From Chrysochromulina tobinii (taxonomy: Eukaryota; Haptophyta; Prymnesiales; Chrysochromulinaceae), in contig JWZX01003229.1 in assembly GCA_001275005.1 (NCBI GenBank), forward strand, positions 1 through 58,709: a stretch of 58,709 nucleotides of DNA. The letters run 5' to 3'. Position numbers and translations under genes: made by a program. A model generated the notes under the pieces. It made no database searches and was not told the origin of the DNA. It saw nothing but the letters and a program-made list of their open reading frames with translations. This document shows, one piece after another, positions 41,909 to 49,642 of this stretch (position 1 is its first letter; every line of letters starts with the position of its first letter).

Positions 41909-43550
41909 CTATAGCCAGCCGCCCTCAAGGGCAAGCACGCCGTCCGCGAGGGGGCGCAGCAGCAGCCGCTCTCCGGCGAGCATCAGCGCGCCGAAGCCGA
42001 CAGAGAGTGGGATCGCCGGCTCGAGAGATCGAAGCGGCCAGCGCAACGCCACGTGGACCATGAGCAGCCCGAGACCGCAGAGAAGCCCAATGGCTACGGC
42101 GGCGAGGGGTGCGGCGCCGAGACGGGCGGCGTGGCCTGCGAACACCGAGAAGACGATGAAGTCGCCCAGTCCGAGGAGGAGGTCGTCCTGAGCACCAGCG
42201 ACACACACGAGACCCGACCATCAGTGGCCATCCGTGGCCATCCGTGGCCATCCGTGGCCATCCGTGGCCATCAGAGCTATGCCTTAGCAGAGCTGCACTA
42301 ATGAGGGAGGCAATCAGCATGCAATCAGTGGCCATCAGAGCTATACCTTAGCACCAACATTATCAAACGAGAGCCCGGGCATCTGCTCGACGCCAGCCTT
42401 CTGTCGCGCGGCGTAGAGTTTGTCGATGGTCTGGACGGGCGAGCAGTAATGCGAGGCCATGAGAGGCCATTAGTGGCCATCAGTGGCCATGAGTGGCCAT
42501 CAGTGGCCATGAGTGGCCATCAGTGGCCATGAGTGGCCATGAGTGGCCATCAGTGCCAAGCAGTGGCCATCAGTGGCCATCAGTGGCCATCATCAGTGGC
42601 CATCAGAGGCCTACCTGGACGGGGGAGCAGCACGGGAGGCCGACGAGGAGGATGTCGAGCGCAGCGAGCAGCCCGATGATCGCGATCATCATTTGGTACG
42701 GTATGCACGTGAGTACCCACGCAAAGAGGATCTGCGCAGGCGAGGCCAAGGGACGAGGCGCCGTTCTGAGCACTTGCATGCGAGCTCCTCCTCACGCTCG
42801 ACACAAGGTTGTCTGCGATCCGAGTGCATGCAAGTGCTCAGCACGGCGGGAGCGCACCGCGAGGCTGTCAGCGTATACGATCCGAGTGCGCTGAAACCGT
42901 CGGCGCGTCGGAGCCCATTGGGCGAGGAGCACGCCAGGCACGGCGAGATTCCACACGAGAAACGCCGTCGTGGGCGCGTCGAGCGGCACGCCGGCGGCCT
43001 GGGCGGCGCGTAGCAGGAAGAGCGCGAGCGGCACGCCCAAGCCCACTCCCACCCAAAAAGATACGAGCGTGTGCAGCAGCCTCAGCCACGAATGCGTGTA
43101 CAGAAGGGCGTACGCGACGAAGTTGAACAGAAAGAGCGCGCCGACGACTGAGGCGCCGAGCAGTGCGGCGCGTGCCTGCGCGGCGGCCGATTCGCGAATG
43201 TCAAAGGGCGCGGGCAGCGCATCGAAGGCCGGCGGCAGCGCGAGCACGAGCACGACTGTGCCGCCCATAACCAGAGCCATCTCGCGCACCACCGGCCAAG
43301 CGCGCACGAGTGGCGGCCGCGGCAAGCGGAACCGTCGAGGTTTTGCGCGCTGGATCCGCTGGTCCACGCGCTCAAGGTAGCGCGAGAGGCAGTCCGGCGC
43401 CGAGGCCGCCTTCTTCTCACTCCGTGGCTTGCACGTTTCGGAATCTGCCACGAGCGTCACGTCATCGATGCTGACGGGTGAACGAGACGCGCTCTGCTGG
43501 TGCCGGGCAGCGTGCGATGGTGCCCTCTCCAAGCGGAGTGCGTCGGCCAT
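41909..43550 (-). CDS. Presenilin-like GxGD intramembrane aspartyl protease
   Basis: Four exons: 43550-42858, 42731-42615, 42430-42347, 42187-41909; 390 residues. The presenilin hallmarks are LLLGLGDFIVFSVFAGHAA (second catalytic Asp ~307) and EPAIPLSVGFG (PAL-type motif ~357). The earlier helix AIIGLLAALDILLVGL gives the first Asp at ~257. The preceding part (HSWLRLLHTLV...FLVWNLAVPGVLLAQW) aligns with presenilin TM3-TM5, including the W-N before the W of the KGP loop. Presenilin is the catalytic subunit of gamma-secretase and cuts type I membrane stubs. Deviations are Leu in place of Tyr before the first Asp, PAIP for PALP, and only ~50 residues between the two Asp, so no long auto-cleaved loop. 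A signal-peptide-peptidase relative is possible, but GLGDF and the N-terminal half favour presenilin. ATG at 43550 (upstream TTG rejected). Confidence 0.82.
42188..42346 (-). repeat. Presenilin intron 3 (159 nt)
   Basis: GCTAAG|GTATAG to GCTCAG|GAC, phase 0. TGGTGCTMAGG lies at both junctions. It contains CTGATGGCCA/CGGATGGCCA decamers, one TGATTGCCTCCCTCATTAG cassette, and an inner copy of the donor region (GCTAAGGCATAGCTCTGATG). Confidence 0.9.
42431..42614 (-). repeat. Presenilin intron 2 (184 nt)
   Basis: CCAG|GTAGGC to CCAG|ACC, phase 0. Mostly CTGATGGCCA / CTCATGGCCA decamers. CTGCTCSCCCGTCCAG (16 nt) precedes both the donor and the acceptor. Confidence 0.92.
42732..42857 (-). other. 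Presenilin intron 1 (126 nt) with 16-bp inverted repeat
   Basis: GCG|GTGCGC to GCGCAG|ATC, phase 0, chosen because it joins VYADSLA to ILFAWVL at the expected spacing. CTGAGCACTTGCATGC at 42766-42781 is perfectly inverted at 42826-42841, a 16-bp stem with a 44-nt loop. No decamers. Confidence 0.75.
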
Positions 43551-43593
43551 CAAGATTGAAGCGTGTGAACAAACGTGTGAAGAGACTATCGCA

Positions 43594-43720
43594 AAGTCAG
43601 CTAAACCACCCGGGCCTGCGCTCCCTCGAGGAGCGTGGCAGGTCGCGAGCTATTCCTCTGTCGGTGCGGTCCGAGCGGCCACGCGCCGGTCAGTGTGCCG
43701 TGTCGACGTGACTGCTATGG
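43594..43720 (+). repeat. Dispersed ~125-nt repeat, copy 1
   Basis: Starts AAGTCAGCTAAACCACCCGG. A second copy in the same direction lies at 57006-57130 with roughly 15-20% changes. It includes CCTCGAGGAGCGTGGCAGGT. Both copies are intergenic, upstream of plus-strand genes coding for stalked type II proteins. Confidence 0.8.
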
Positions 43721-44294
43721 GGGTTCGAGAAACAGTAAAAGGACAGATCGGCTTTCGACACCGTGAGTCAGTCCCACATATTACGATTGATATTACGTTT
43801 CTGAGCTGGGACGTAGCGGAGCGTATCGCACCCTTGAGCCTGACGCGAATGGGGTGCGGTGGTAGTGCGGCGGCGCACACAGGTGATTACCGTGTGTAGG
43901 GCAGTGCCGTACGCAAGGTAGTCCCAATGCGACACACAGTCGGTAAGTCAGGTACAAGAGAGAAATTATAAGGAGCTGGAGACAAACGGTCAAACGCCAG
44001 TCGTCCTTGCGCCGAACTCAGAGTTAGCAGTTGCAAGGATTCGATATTGAAATAGCACGCCCCTCGGGTGCGACCCCACCTATTCAGAATCCAGAGACCT
44101 CCGCACCACCGGATAGGGTGGGGCGAAGTCTGGATTGCATGCATATCATCTAAATTTGGGGTCATATATTTTGGAGGATTCCTCAGTCCTGTGTGGGAGA
44201 ATTCCTCAGTCCTAAATGAATTTAATTTGCACCATTGCACGAGAGAAACCGCACGCGCCATCCGCTGGAGTCTCTACAACTGAGGGCTCGCACC
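43721..44294. other. Intergenic upstream of sulfotransferase 1
   Basis: 574 bp including A/T-rich sequence. GGGCAGTGCCGTACGCAAGG near 43898 weakly recalls the shared upstream module. No gene seen. Confidence 0.4.
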
Positions 44295-45800
44295 ATGCCA
44301 AGCCTCCCTAAGCGAAAGCGAAGCAAGAAAGGCTTTGCTGCCTTGGAGACTGCTGCGGCCGAAGACGACGAGCAGGAGGAGGACCTCGACTGTCTGGCCA
44401 ATGTCCAGCAGCAGCGTGGCCAAAGTCAGCACGAGCAACAACCAGCTCCAGGTGCGGGGACGAGCGAACAGCCTAGGCCCACGCGAGTGCAAGCTCGCGA
44501 CGGACGGCAGGCGGCAGATCTGAGTGAGCATGAGCCACTGCCTATGGGTGGGCAAGCTCTCACGCTTCATGGGGAGCGGTTCGTACCGTTTCGGCCCACG
44601 ATCACGTGCGGCAGCATTTGCTTGATCATGAACTTGATCACTGCAGGGATGGTCACAGGGATGGTCATCACCCTAGCAGGGCTGCGGCCACAAGGTGCTG
44701 CTCATGATGGGGCCACGCGGGACGAGACGAACTCAGTACAGCTCTTCATGCTGCCGCCGCCGGAGCCTCGGTTGCCTCTGCCGCGTACACCGCCAATCCC
44801 ACCACCGCCAATCCCACCACCGTCGCCGTTCCGACCACCACCGCCGTTCCTACCACCGCCGCCATTCCGACCACCGCCGCTGTCCTCAGCACCACCGCCG
44901 CCACCACCGCCAATCTCACCACCGCCGCCGCTCACACCGATTGTGCGGTGGGAACGGCCACCACCACACTTGCTGCCATTCCCACCACCGCCGCTGATCC
45001 TCACACCTTTGAAGATACCGGTGCCGCACTACATGCAGGGCTCCTTTTTTTGTGCACAGCACCACAACACCGAGTTCGAACGATGTGCTCGGTGCAACCA
45101 AGAGGACAAACATTCGAAGCCTATCATCATGTACGTCCATGTGGTCAAGACGGGTGGCAGTGCTGTCGAATGCGCCACGGAAGGGCAAGCTGACTGGGAC
45201 AAGGTCATGTGGATCAACATGGGGCACACAAACGTGCGCGCATTAGATCACTGCAGAGCAGCTTGCACCCATGGCGGGCGGGCGCCCAAGGTTGTGGTCA
45301 GCATCAGGGATCCATACAGCTACTGGCAGAGCCTCTTCACCTACGCGTGGGTTTTGTGCTGTACTTGCAAGAACCGCCAGTTCACCGCCACGTGTATTGA
45401 TCGCAGCGTCGACTTCTTGACCTTTATGCGACGTGCAAAGAGACAGCCGAGAATGGCTGACTGGGCGCCGGTCAACACGGTCAACACGGCGCCAAGATCT
45501 CAGAGCATGGAGATCGAAAAATCGTGTGGACGCCCATGCAGCCACGTGGACTTCTTCTTGCACACAGAGCACATGCAGGATGATTGGCTGGCCATGATCA
45601 CCTCGTTTGGCAATCTTGGCGTTCCGCGCGTTGGCCTTCCGAAAGTCAATCCATCTCTGACGGCTAACACACCGCCACCGCCGGAGACTGTGTTCACGCA
45701 AGAGATTCTTGATATCATACATGAAGTGGACGCCAACATGTTCCGCGAGTTCAAATATTCCAAGCGAACAGATGCTCCTTTCACTCTAGGCCACAAATGA
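44295..45800 (+). CDS. Golgi sulfotransferase, type II with proline-rich stalk
   Basis: 501 residues, ATG at 44295 (CACCATGC). Cytosolic acidic/Gln-rich head, signal anchor ~103-130 (ICLIMNLITAGMVTGMVITL), Pro-rich stalk ~150-245, then a sulfotransferase domain with the 5'-phosphosulfate loop YVHVVKTGGSAVE (~284) and the 3'-phosphate motif VVVSIRDPYSYWQSLFTYAW (~335-355). It would transfer sulfate from PAPS to a glycan or protein in the Golgi lumen. Cys-rich segments (CARCNQ, CCTCKN) suggest disulfides. The acceptor cannot be predicted. Intronless. Confidence 0.85.
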   Translation: MPSLPKRKRSKKGFAALETAAAEDDEQEEDLDCLANVQQQRGQSQHEQQPAPGAGTSEQPRPTRVQARDGRQAADLSEHEPLPMGGQALTLHGERFVPFRPTITCGSICLIMNLITAGMVTGMVITLAGLRPQGAAHDGATRDETNSVQLFMLPPPEPRLPLPRTPPIPPPPIPPPSPFRPPPPFLPPPPFRPPPLSSAPPPPPPPISPPPPLTPIVRWERPPPHLLPFPPPPLILTPLKIPVPHYMQGSFFCAQHHNTEFERCARCNQEDKHSKPIIMYVHVVKTGGSAVECATEGQADWDKVMWINMGHTNVRALDHCRAACTHGGRAPKVVVSIRDPYSYWQSLFTYAWVLCCTCKNRQFTATCIDRSVDFLTFMRRAKRQPRMADWAPVNTVNTAPRSQSMEIEKSCGRPCSHVDFFLHTEHMQDDWLAMITSFGNLGVPRVGLPKVNPSLTANTPPPPETVFTQEILDIIHEVDANMFREFKYSKRTDAPFTLGHK

Positions 45801-46613
45801 ATCGAACAGCCGATACAAAGCATTTGTGAAGCATTCGTGAAGATGAAGCAGATGACTCGCAAGCCGCTTATAGTGCTGCCTGTGATCGGGCAGGCTGCCC
45901 TTGATGACGGAGCAATTGACGGATCGGAGAGGCCAAGAGCCCCTGAGCACGAACGCGCGAGATACATCGGTAGAACGAGGCAACGAGATACAACGACACA
46001 CCAATACAACGAGACCATGAGACACAGCGTGAGTGTGTCATGTGTCATGGAAGCACTGGAAGCACGAGCATGTGGAAGCAAGATGAACGGTGACTTGGTT
46101 AAGTTGGGGGGGGGGGCGAGCCGGAAGAGAGCTCATGATGAGAGAGTTCCCAGGGAAAGTGGGACGAATGGCAATGCGTGCTCGGCCCGGTGGCTTTGTA
46201 TTGTACGTTGAGCTTGAAGAGGTGCCGGGCCGCGGTCAAAAGCGGTCGACTAGAGCGACGAGTTATGAGTTATGAGTTTGAGCTTATGAGTTATGTGCCT
46301 TATCGATACACGATAGACCTTAGACGATAGCTCAAACCTCCGAATAAGCATGTCAATGAGTCTGAGTTAAACCTGGCCAGAACCCCCACAGGGCGATTTA
46401 GGCGAGATGCAGATGGAGATCAGAAGCACAAGCAAGCCCGCTCGTGGACGCGTCCGTGCCATGGTCGCTGTCCACGGCGCCGTGGGGACGGGACCAAAAC
46501 GGACTAAGGAGCGATCGTGTGCTCGAGTGGTCTACTATTTTTCATGTTTATAAGAGCCCCACTCATCCCTTGCCCTCGCTTGAACTTGGCTACGACTGTT
46601 TTCGGTGCATGGA
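45801..46613. other. Convergent intergenic region
   Basis: 813 bp between the stops of sulfotransferase 1 (+) and the SR/coiled-coil gene (minus). It holds a run of nine G (~46108) and GAGTTATGAGTTATGAGT repeats at ~46258-46290. No gene is seen. Confidence 0.45.
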
Positions 46614-47390
46614 TCATGTGGATCGCCGCTCACAGTTCTTTGTGTCTCGCAAGCGGGCCTCTTGCGAGACACAAAGCAGCTTCTTGCCAACGCTGTGAAG
46701 CCGATCGATGACTGACTTGCACGCCAACCGGGCCTCCACCGTGCAGCAATCGTCCTGCATGTCGATGAGCTGTCGGAGCTGCTCTGTGAGCCTCACCTCC
46801 AACTGCTCGGCCGCGTGGCGCAGTGAAGAGGACGCACGCCCCCACGCGGCCAGCTCCTTTGCGAGCATCTCGGATTGGTCCTCGGCCTCTTTGAGTGCGC
46901 GCATATGCGAAGCATGGGCGGCCATTATCGGCGCGTCCACGTCATCGATGGTTGAACTTATATCGCTACTCGATGCCGATATGGCAGCACGCATCCTCTC
47001 GAACTCGGCAGCCACTGAGCCAGCCTCGGTTCCGATGTCGATGTAGTACCCGAGGCCGTGGATACCCGCTCTGAAGACACGACCTCGGCGTGGCCCAAGG
47101 AAGCGTAGCGACGGCTCAAATTCTAAAGCCTCAGATTCTGGAGGATCTTCGGCTGCAGTCGCTCCCTGCTGATGTGATACATCAGCCTGTGGGCTGCGAC
47201 TTCGGCTTCGGCTTCCGCTTTTGCTGCGGCTGTGATCCTGCCGATCATCTACAGTGCGGAGGTCTCGCTCGGAGGTGAGTGGTGGCAATAGCGGCAATGG
47301 CGGCAATGGCGCGCTCTCATCATAGCTTGCATCCATAGCCAGCTTCCAAGCGGGCACCCCACGAGACGCAGCGTTCTTCTTGCGGAGCAT
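46614..47390 (-). CDS. SR-repeat and coiled-coil protein of unknown function
   Basis: 258 residues from the ATG at 47390. An apparent start further upstream is GTG. Order: Pro/Leu-rich segment (APLPPLPLLPPL, ~20-31), short Arg-Ser tract (SKSGSRSRSRSPQ, ~50), the motif LRFLGPRRGRVFRAGIHGLG then YYID (~90-115), then a coiled coil to the end. The GPRxGxVFxxGxxGLGYYxD motif occurs in many algal and animal proteins, often near the C-terminus, but I cannot assign a function. The last 40 codons include a perfect 16-bp hairpin. Shared module copy C lies ~75-135 bp upstream. Confidence 0.65.
   Translation of the reverse strand: MLRKKNAASRGVPAWKLAMDASYDESAPLPPLPLLPPLTSERDLRTVDDRQDHSRSKSGSRSRSRSPQADVSHQQGATAAEDPPESEALEFEPSLRFLGPRRGRVFRAGIHGLGYYIDIGTEAGSVAAEFERMRAAISASSSDISSTIDDVDAPIMAAHASHMRALKEAEDQSEMLAKELAAWGRASSSLRHAAEQLEVRLTEQLRQLIDMQDDCCTVEARLACKSVIDRLHSVGKKLLCVSQEARLRDTKNCERRST
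46638..46676. repeat. Perfect 16-bp inverted repeat (hairpin)
   Basis: CTTTGTGTCTCGCAAG (46638-46653), 7-nt loop, then its exact reverse complement (46661-46676). It falls in the 3' end of the coding region just above. Confidence 0.95.
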
Positions 47391-47459
47391 TTCCTGGCAG
47401 AGCCTGTGACGGCGCCGTCTTGTGTGAACAAAACGGCACACCGTGTGTGAACGTTTCGA

Positions 47460-47530
47460 TGTTGGTGTGAACACACCCGGTTCTACGACACTGTTAATGC
47501 CCGTTCAGAATACACACGACGCGGAGAATG
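47460..47530 (-). promoter_or_regulatory. Shared upstream module, copy C
   Basis: The sense strand carries GTGTGTATTCTGAACGGGCA, TTAACAGTGTCGTAGAACCG and further down GTTCACAC, matching copies A, B and D with more changes. It lies upstream of, and is oriented with, the gene at 46614-47390. Confidence 0.65.
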
Positions 47531-47866
47531 CGCGCGGCGTTGAGGTGGGTACTTCGTCCTTTCGTAAACGTAATAGGTTCAAGTTGTCTGTTGTTATATT
47601 TCGTATTCACAGGTGCCGAAATCGAAACGTCATCCGGAACGAGCCGCTTCCATGTTCCCATAGTGGTTTGCCTGCCACCATCGAGGTCAACCGGCGCCCT
47701 GGCGTGTGACTACGGGTAGAGTGGGTGTACCGGGCGGGGCCCCCGGCGCGTGGCCGTGGGCCCGCGTTGCGCTTGTGGGGGGGCGGGGCCGGCGGACGCA
47801 GCGCGCTAATCCTAATGGCGGGAAAGAAGTGGGAAATCGTCGCGAGGAAGGGATACTGTGCTTAAT
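47531..47866. other. Intergenic between two minus-strand genes
   Basis: 336 bp, GC-rich near 47720-47800, probably 3' UTR of the next gene. No gene seen. Confidence 0.4.
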
Positions 47867-49486
47867 TCAATCGAGCAGTGGGTCTGTATCGTCGCCGGCG
47901 CGGGCGCGCGCGCTGCGACAGGATCCGTCCTGATCTGCCCTACCACCCATCGATGCTGCGAGGGCGGCTGCTCGAGAGCCCACCGCCCTACGCACCGCCG
48001 CCCCGCCCTTCAAGTGGCATCCCGGCGCTGCTGTGGCTGCGGCTGCAGCAGCTGCGGGGAAAGTGGCTGCCAACGCACGGCCACGGGGCTGAGGCTCAAC
48101 GGCTGCAGGCCCGGCGCCCCTCCTCGACGTGACGCCGGCCCTCGTAACGGCGATTGGCTGGCGCATGCATTTCGAGTGCGTCGCGCCTTGAGCAAGGCCT
48201 CGAGGCGCCGCTCGAGGCGCCGCTCGAGGCGCGATCGGCGGATCGTCCACATGATCTGTCACATCCACGTCCTCGAGATCATATCCTCCTCCATCGCCTC
48301 CTCCCCTGTGGACCCTCCCTTGGCTGAACCCTCTTGCTCCTCCATTCGCGTCGGCCTTGAGCGCTGTTATGGGCGCTGCTCGACACGCTGGATGGCGGCA
48401 GCCATCGGGACTCAGTGGCACACCAACCCAGTCAAGCACAGGCGTGTGGCGGTCCGTCTGCTGCAGCCGTGCATGCAGCCGGCGCACGAGAGCCACGGCA
48501 ACGCCGGAAAAAGCCAAAAGCATCGCCATCCACCGAAGTGGGCGCGGCGGCGGGATGGCGGCGGTCTGCTCAGTAGCAGGCCTCTCAGAAAGGGTCGCCG
48601 TCTCAGTCGCCGTCGCAGTCGCCACCGCCGCATCGTCGGCGCTGTTATGGCTGCCGGTGCCGAGTAGCACCATGCGCGCGGGGGGGCGTGGCGCCTGGGA
48701 CGGCACCTGCGGGCCATCTGGGTTCGGGCTACGCGGTGGCGGTTGGTGTTGGCGCGAGGGATTGCGCGAGGCCCACTCGGCGGGCGGTGGGGGTCGACTC
48801 CATGGTGGCGGCGGGCGCGGCGGTGGCGGCGGCAGCGTGAGCAACACGGCATTCTCGGCAGCCGTGCGGCAGACGACCCTGGGGTACGGGACCACATTTG
48901 CATCTCTGATGGCGTCATCGTACAGAACATTCGTCGTCTTGCCGACGATGGTGACACCTTGCGCGTGCGCATCGTCGGCCTTCCAGCCCTGTCCAACAGG
49001 CGCCACCGCCGACGCACCGAACTGGAGCTTCAAGCTCGCAAGTGGCTTGCCGAGGACTGAGTATGCCATCGACGCCAGTGCGAACTCGGAGAGCCCCGGG
49101 TAACGAGCTGCAAGCGTATCGTCAACAGGGTGCACGCGGTCGCCGCGAATCTTGGTGATGATCACATGGTCTGGCCACGTCAGCGTCGCAAACCAAGAGC
49201 CCTCACTGGCCGTATCGTTGTGCCCAGGCCAATCGAAGACGTAGAAGAGTTCGAACACCTGCGCCGCTTCCAAGCGCATGCCAGTTTTCATGTCGGTCGC
49301 CCACGCGTGCGAATCCGAGGTGGGCTTGAGACAGTCGCGAACGTTGCGCATCGAGGGTGTCAACACCGCCGCTATGCCTAAGGCCGCCGCCACGACAGCC
49401 GGCAGCGGCATTTGGGGCGTTTCTCCTTTGCTCCTTTGCGGACATTTGCGTTTGATATGCACGTTTGATACCCCCAGCGCTTGCAT
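47867..49486 (-). CDS. Type I membrane protein with proline-rich stalk, unknown lumenal domain
   Basis: 539 residues, ATG at 49486. An N-terminal hydrophobic stretch (~26-43; MPLPAVVAAALGIAAVL) may be a signal or anchor. A lumenal domain (~50-210) contains YVFDWPGHND and SWFATLTWPDHVIITKIRGD. A Pro-rich stalk (~215-275) is followed by a transmembrane helix (~315-333; WMAMLLAFSGVAVALVRRL) and a long Gly/Arg/Ala-rich tail. No family is recognised. The plan (signal, domain, stalk, late helix, tail) is that of sulfotransferase 2. The tail is extremely GC-rich, so its exact end is less certain. Confidence 0.65.
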   Translation of the reverse strand: MQALGVSNVHIKRKCPQRSKGETPQMPLPAVVAAALGIAAVLTPSMRNVRDCLKPTSDSHAWATDMKTGMRLEAAQVFELFYVFDWPGHNDTASEGSWFATLTWPDHVIITKIRGDRVHPVDDTLAARYPGLSEFALASMAYSVLGKPLASLKLQFGASAVAPVGQGWKADDAHAQGVTIVGKTTNVLYDDAIRDANVVPYPRVVCRTAAENAVLLTLPPPPPRPPPPWSRPPPPAEWASRNPSRQHQPPPRSPNPDGPQVPSQAPRPPARMVLLGTGSHNSADDAAVATATATETATLSERPATEQTAAIPPPRPLRWMAMLLAFSGVAVALVRRLHARLQQTDRHTPVLDWVGVPLSPDGCRHPACRAAPITALKADANGGARGFSQGRVHRGGGDGGGYDLEDVDVTDHVDDPPIAPRAAPRAAPRGLAQGATHSKCMRQPIAVTRAGVTSRRGAGPAAVEPQPRGRALAATFPAAAAAAATAAPGCHLKGGAAVRRAVGSRAAALAASMGGRADQDGSCRSARARAGDDTDPLLD

Positions 49487-49642
49487 GCTTCTCCAAGAAA
49501 ACTCCGGTCAAGGGCGGTGCAGCTCTACGCGCGCTGGCGCTGGGCGCGCCTGCGAAACGGTTTGGGATTAAAAAACTAAACATTCACATTCACAGCCTTT
49601 GACGTTCACAGCCAATGTTTAAAAATTCGACATTCACACCAG
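49487..49642. promoter_or_regulatory. Divergent promoter with repeated TTCACA
   Basis: 156 bp between head-to-head ATGs. Four TTCACA motifs (ACATTCACATTCACAG, CGTTCACAG, CATTCACACC) lie within 60 bp of the exostosin start in an A/T-rich background. The same GTTCACAC ends the shared upstream module, hinting at a common initiator. Confidence 0.45.
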
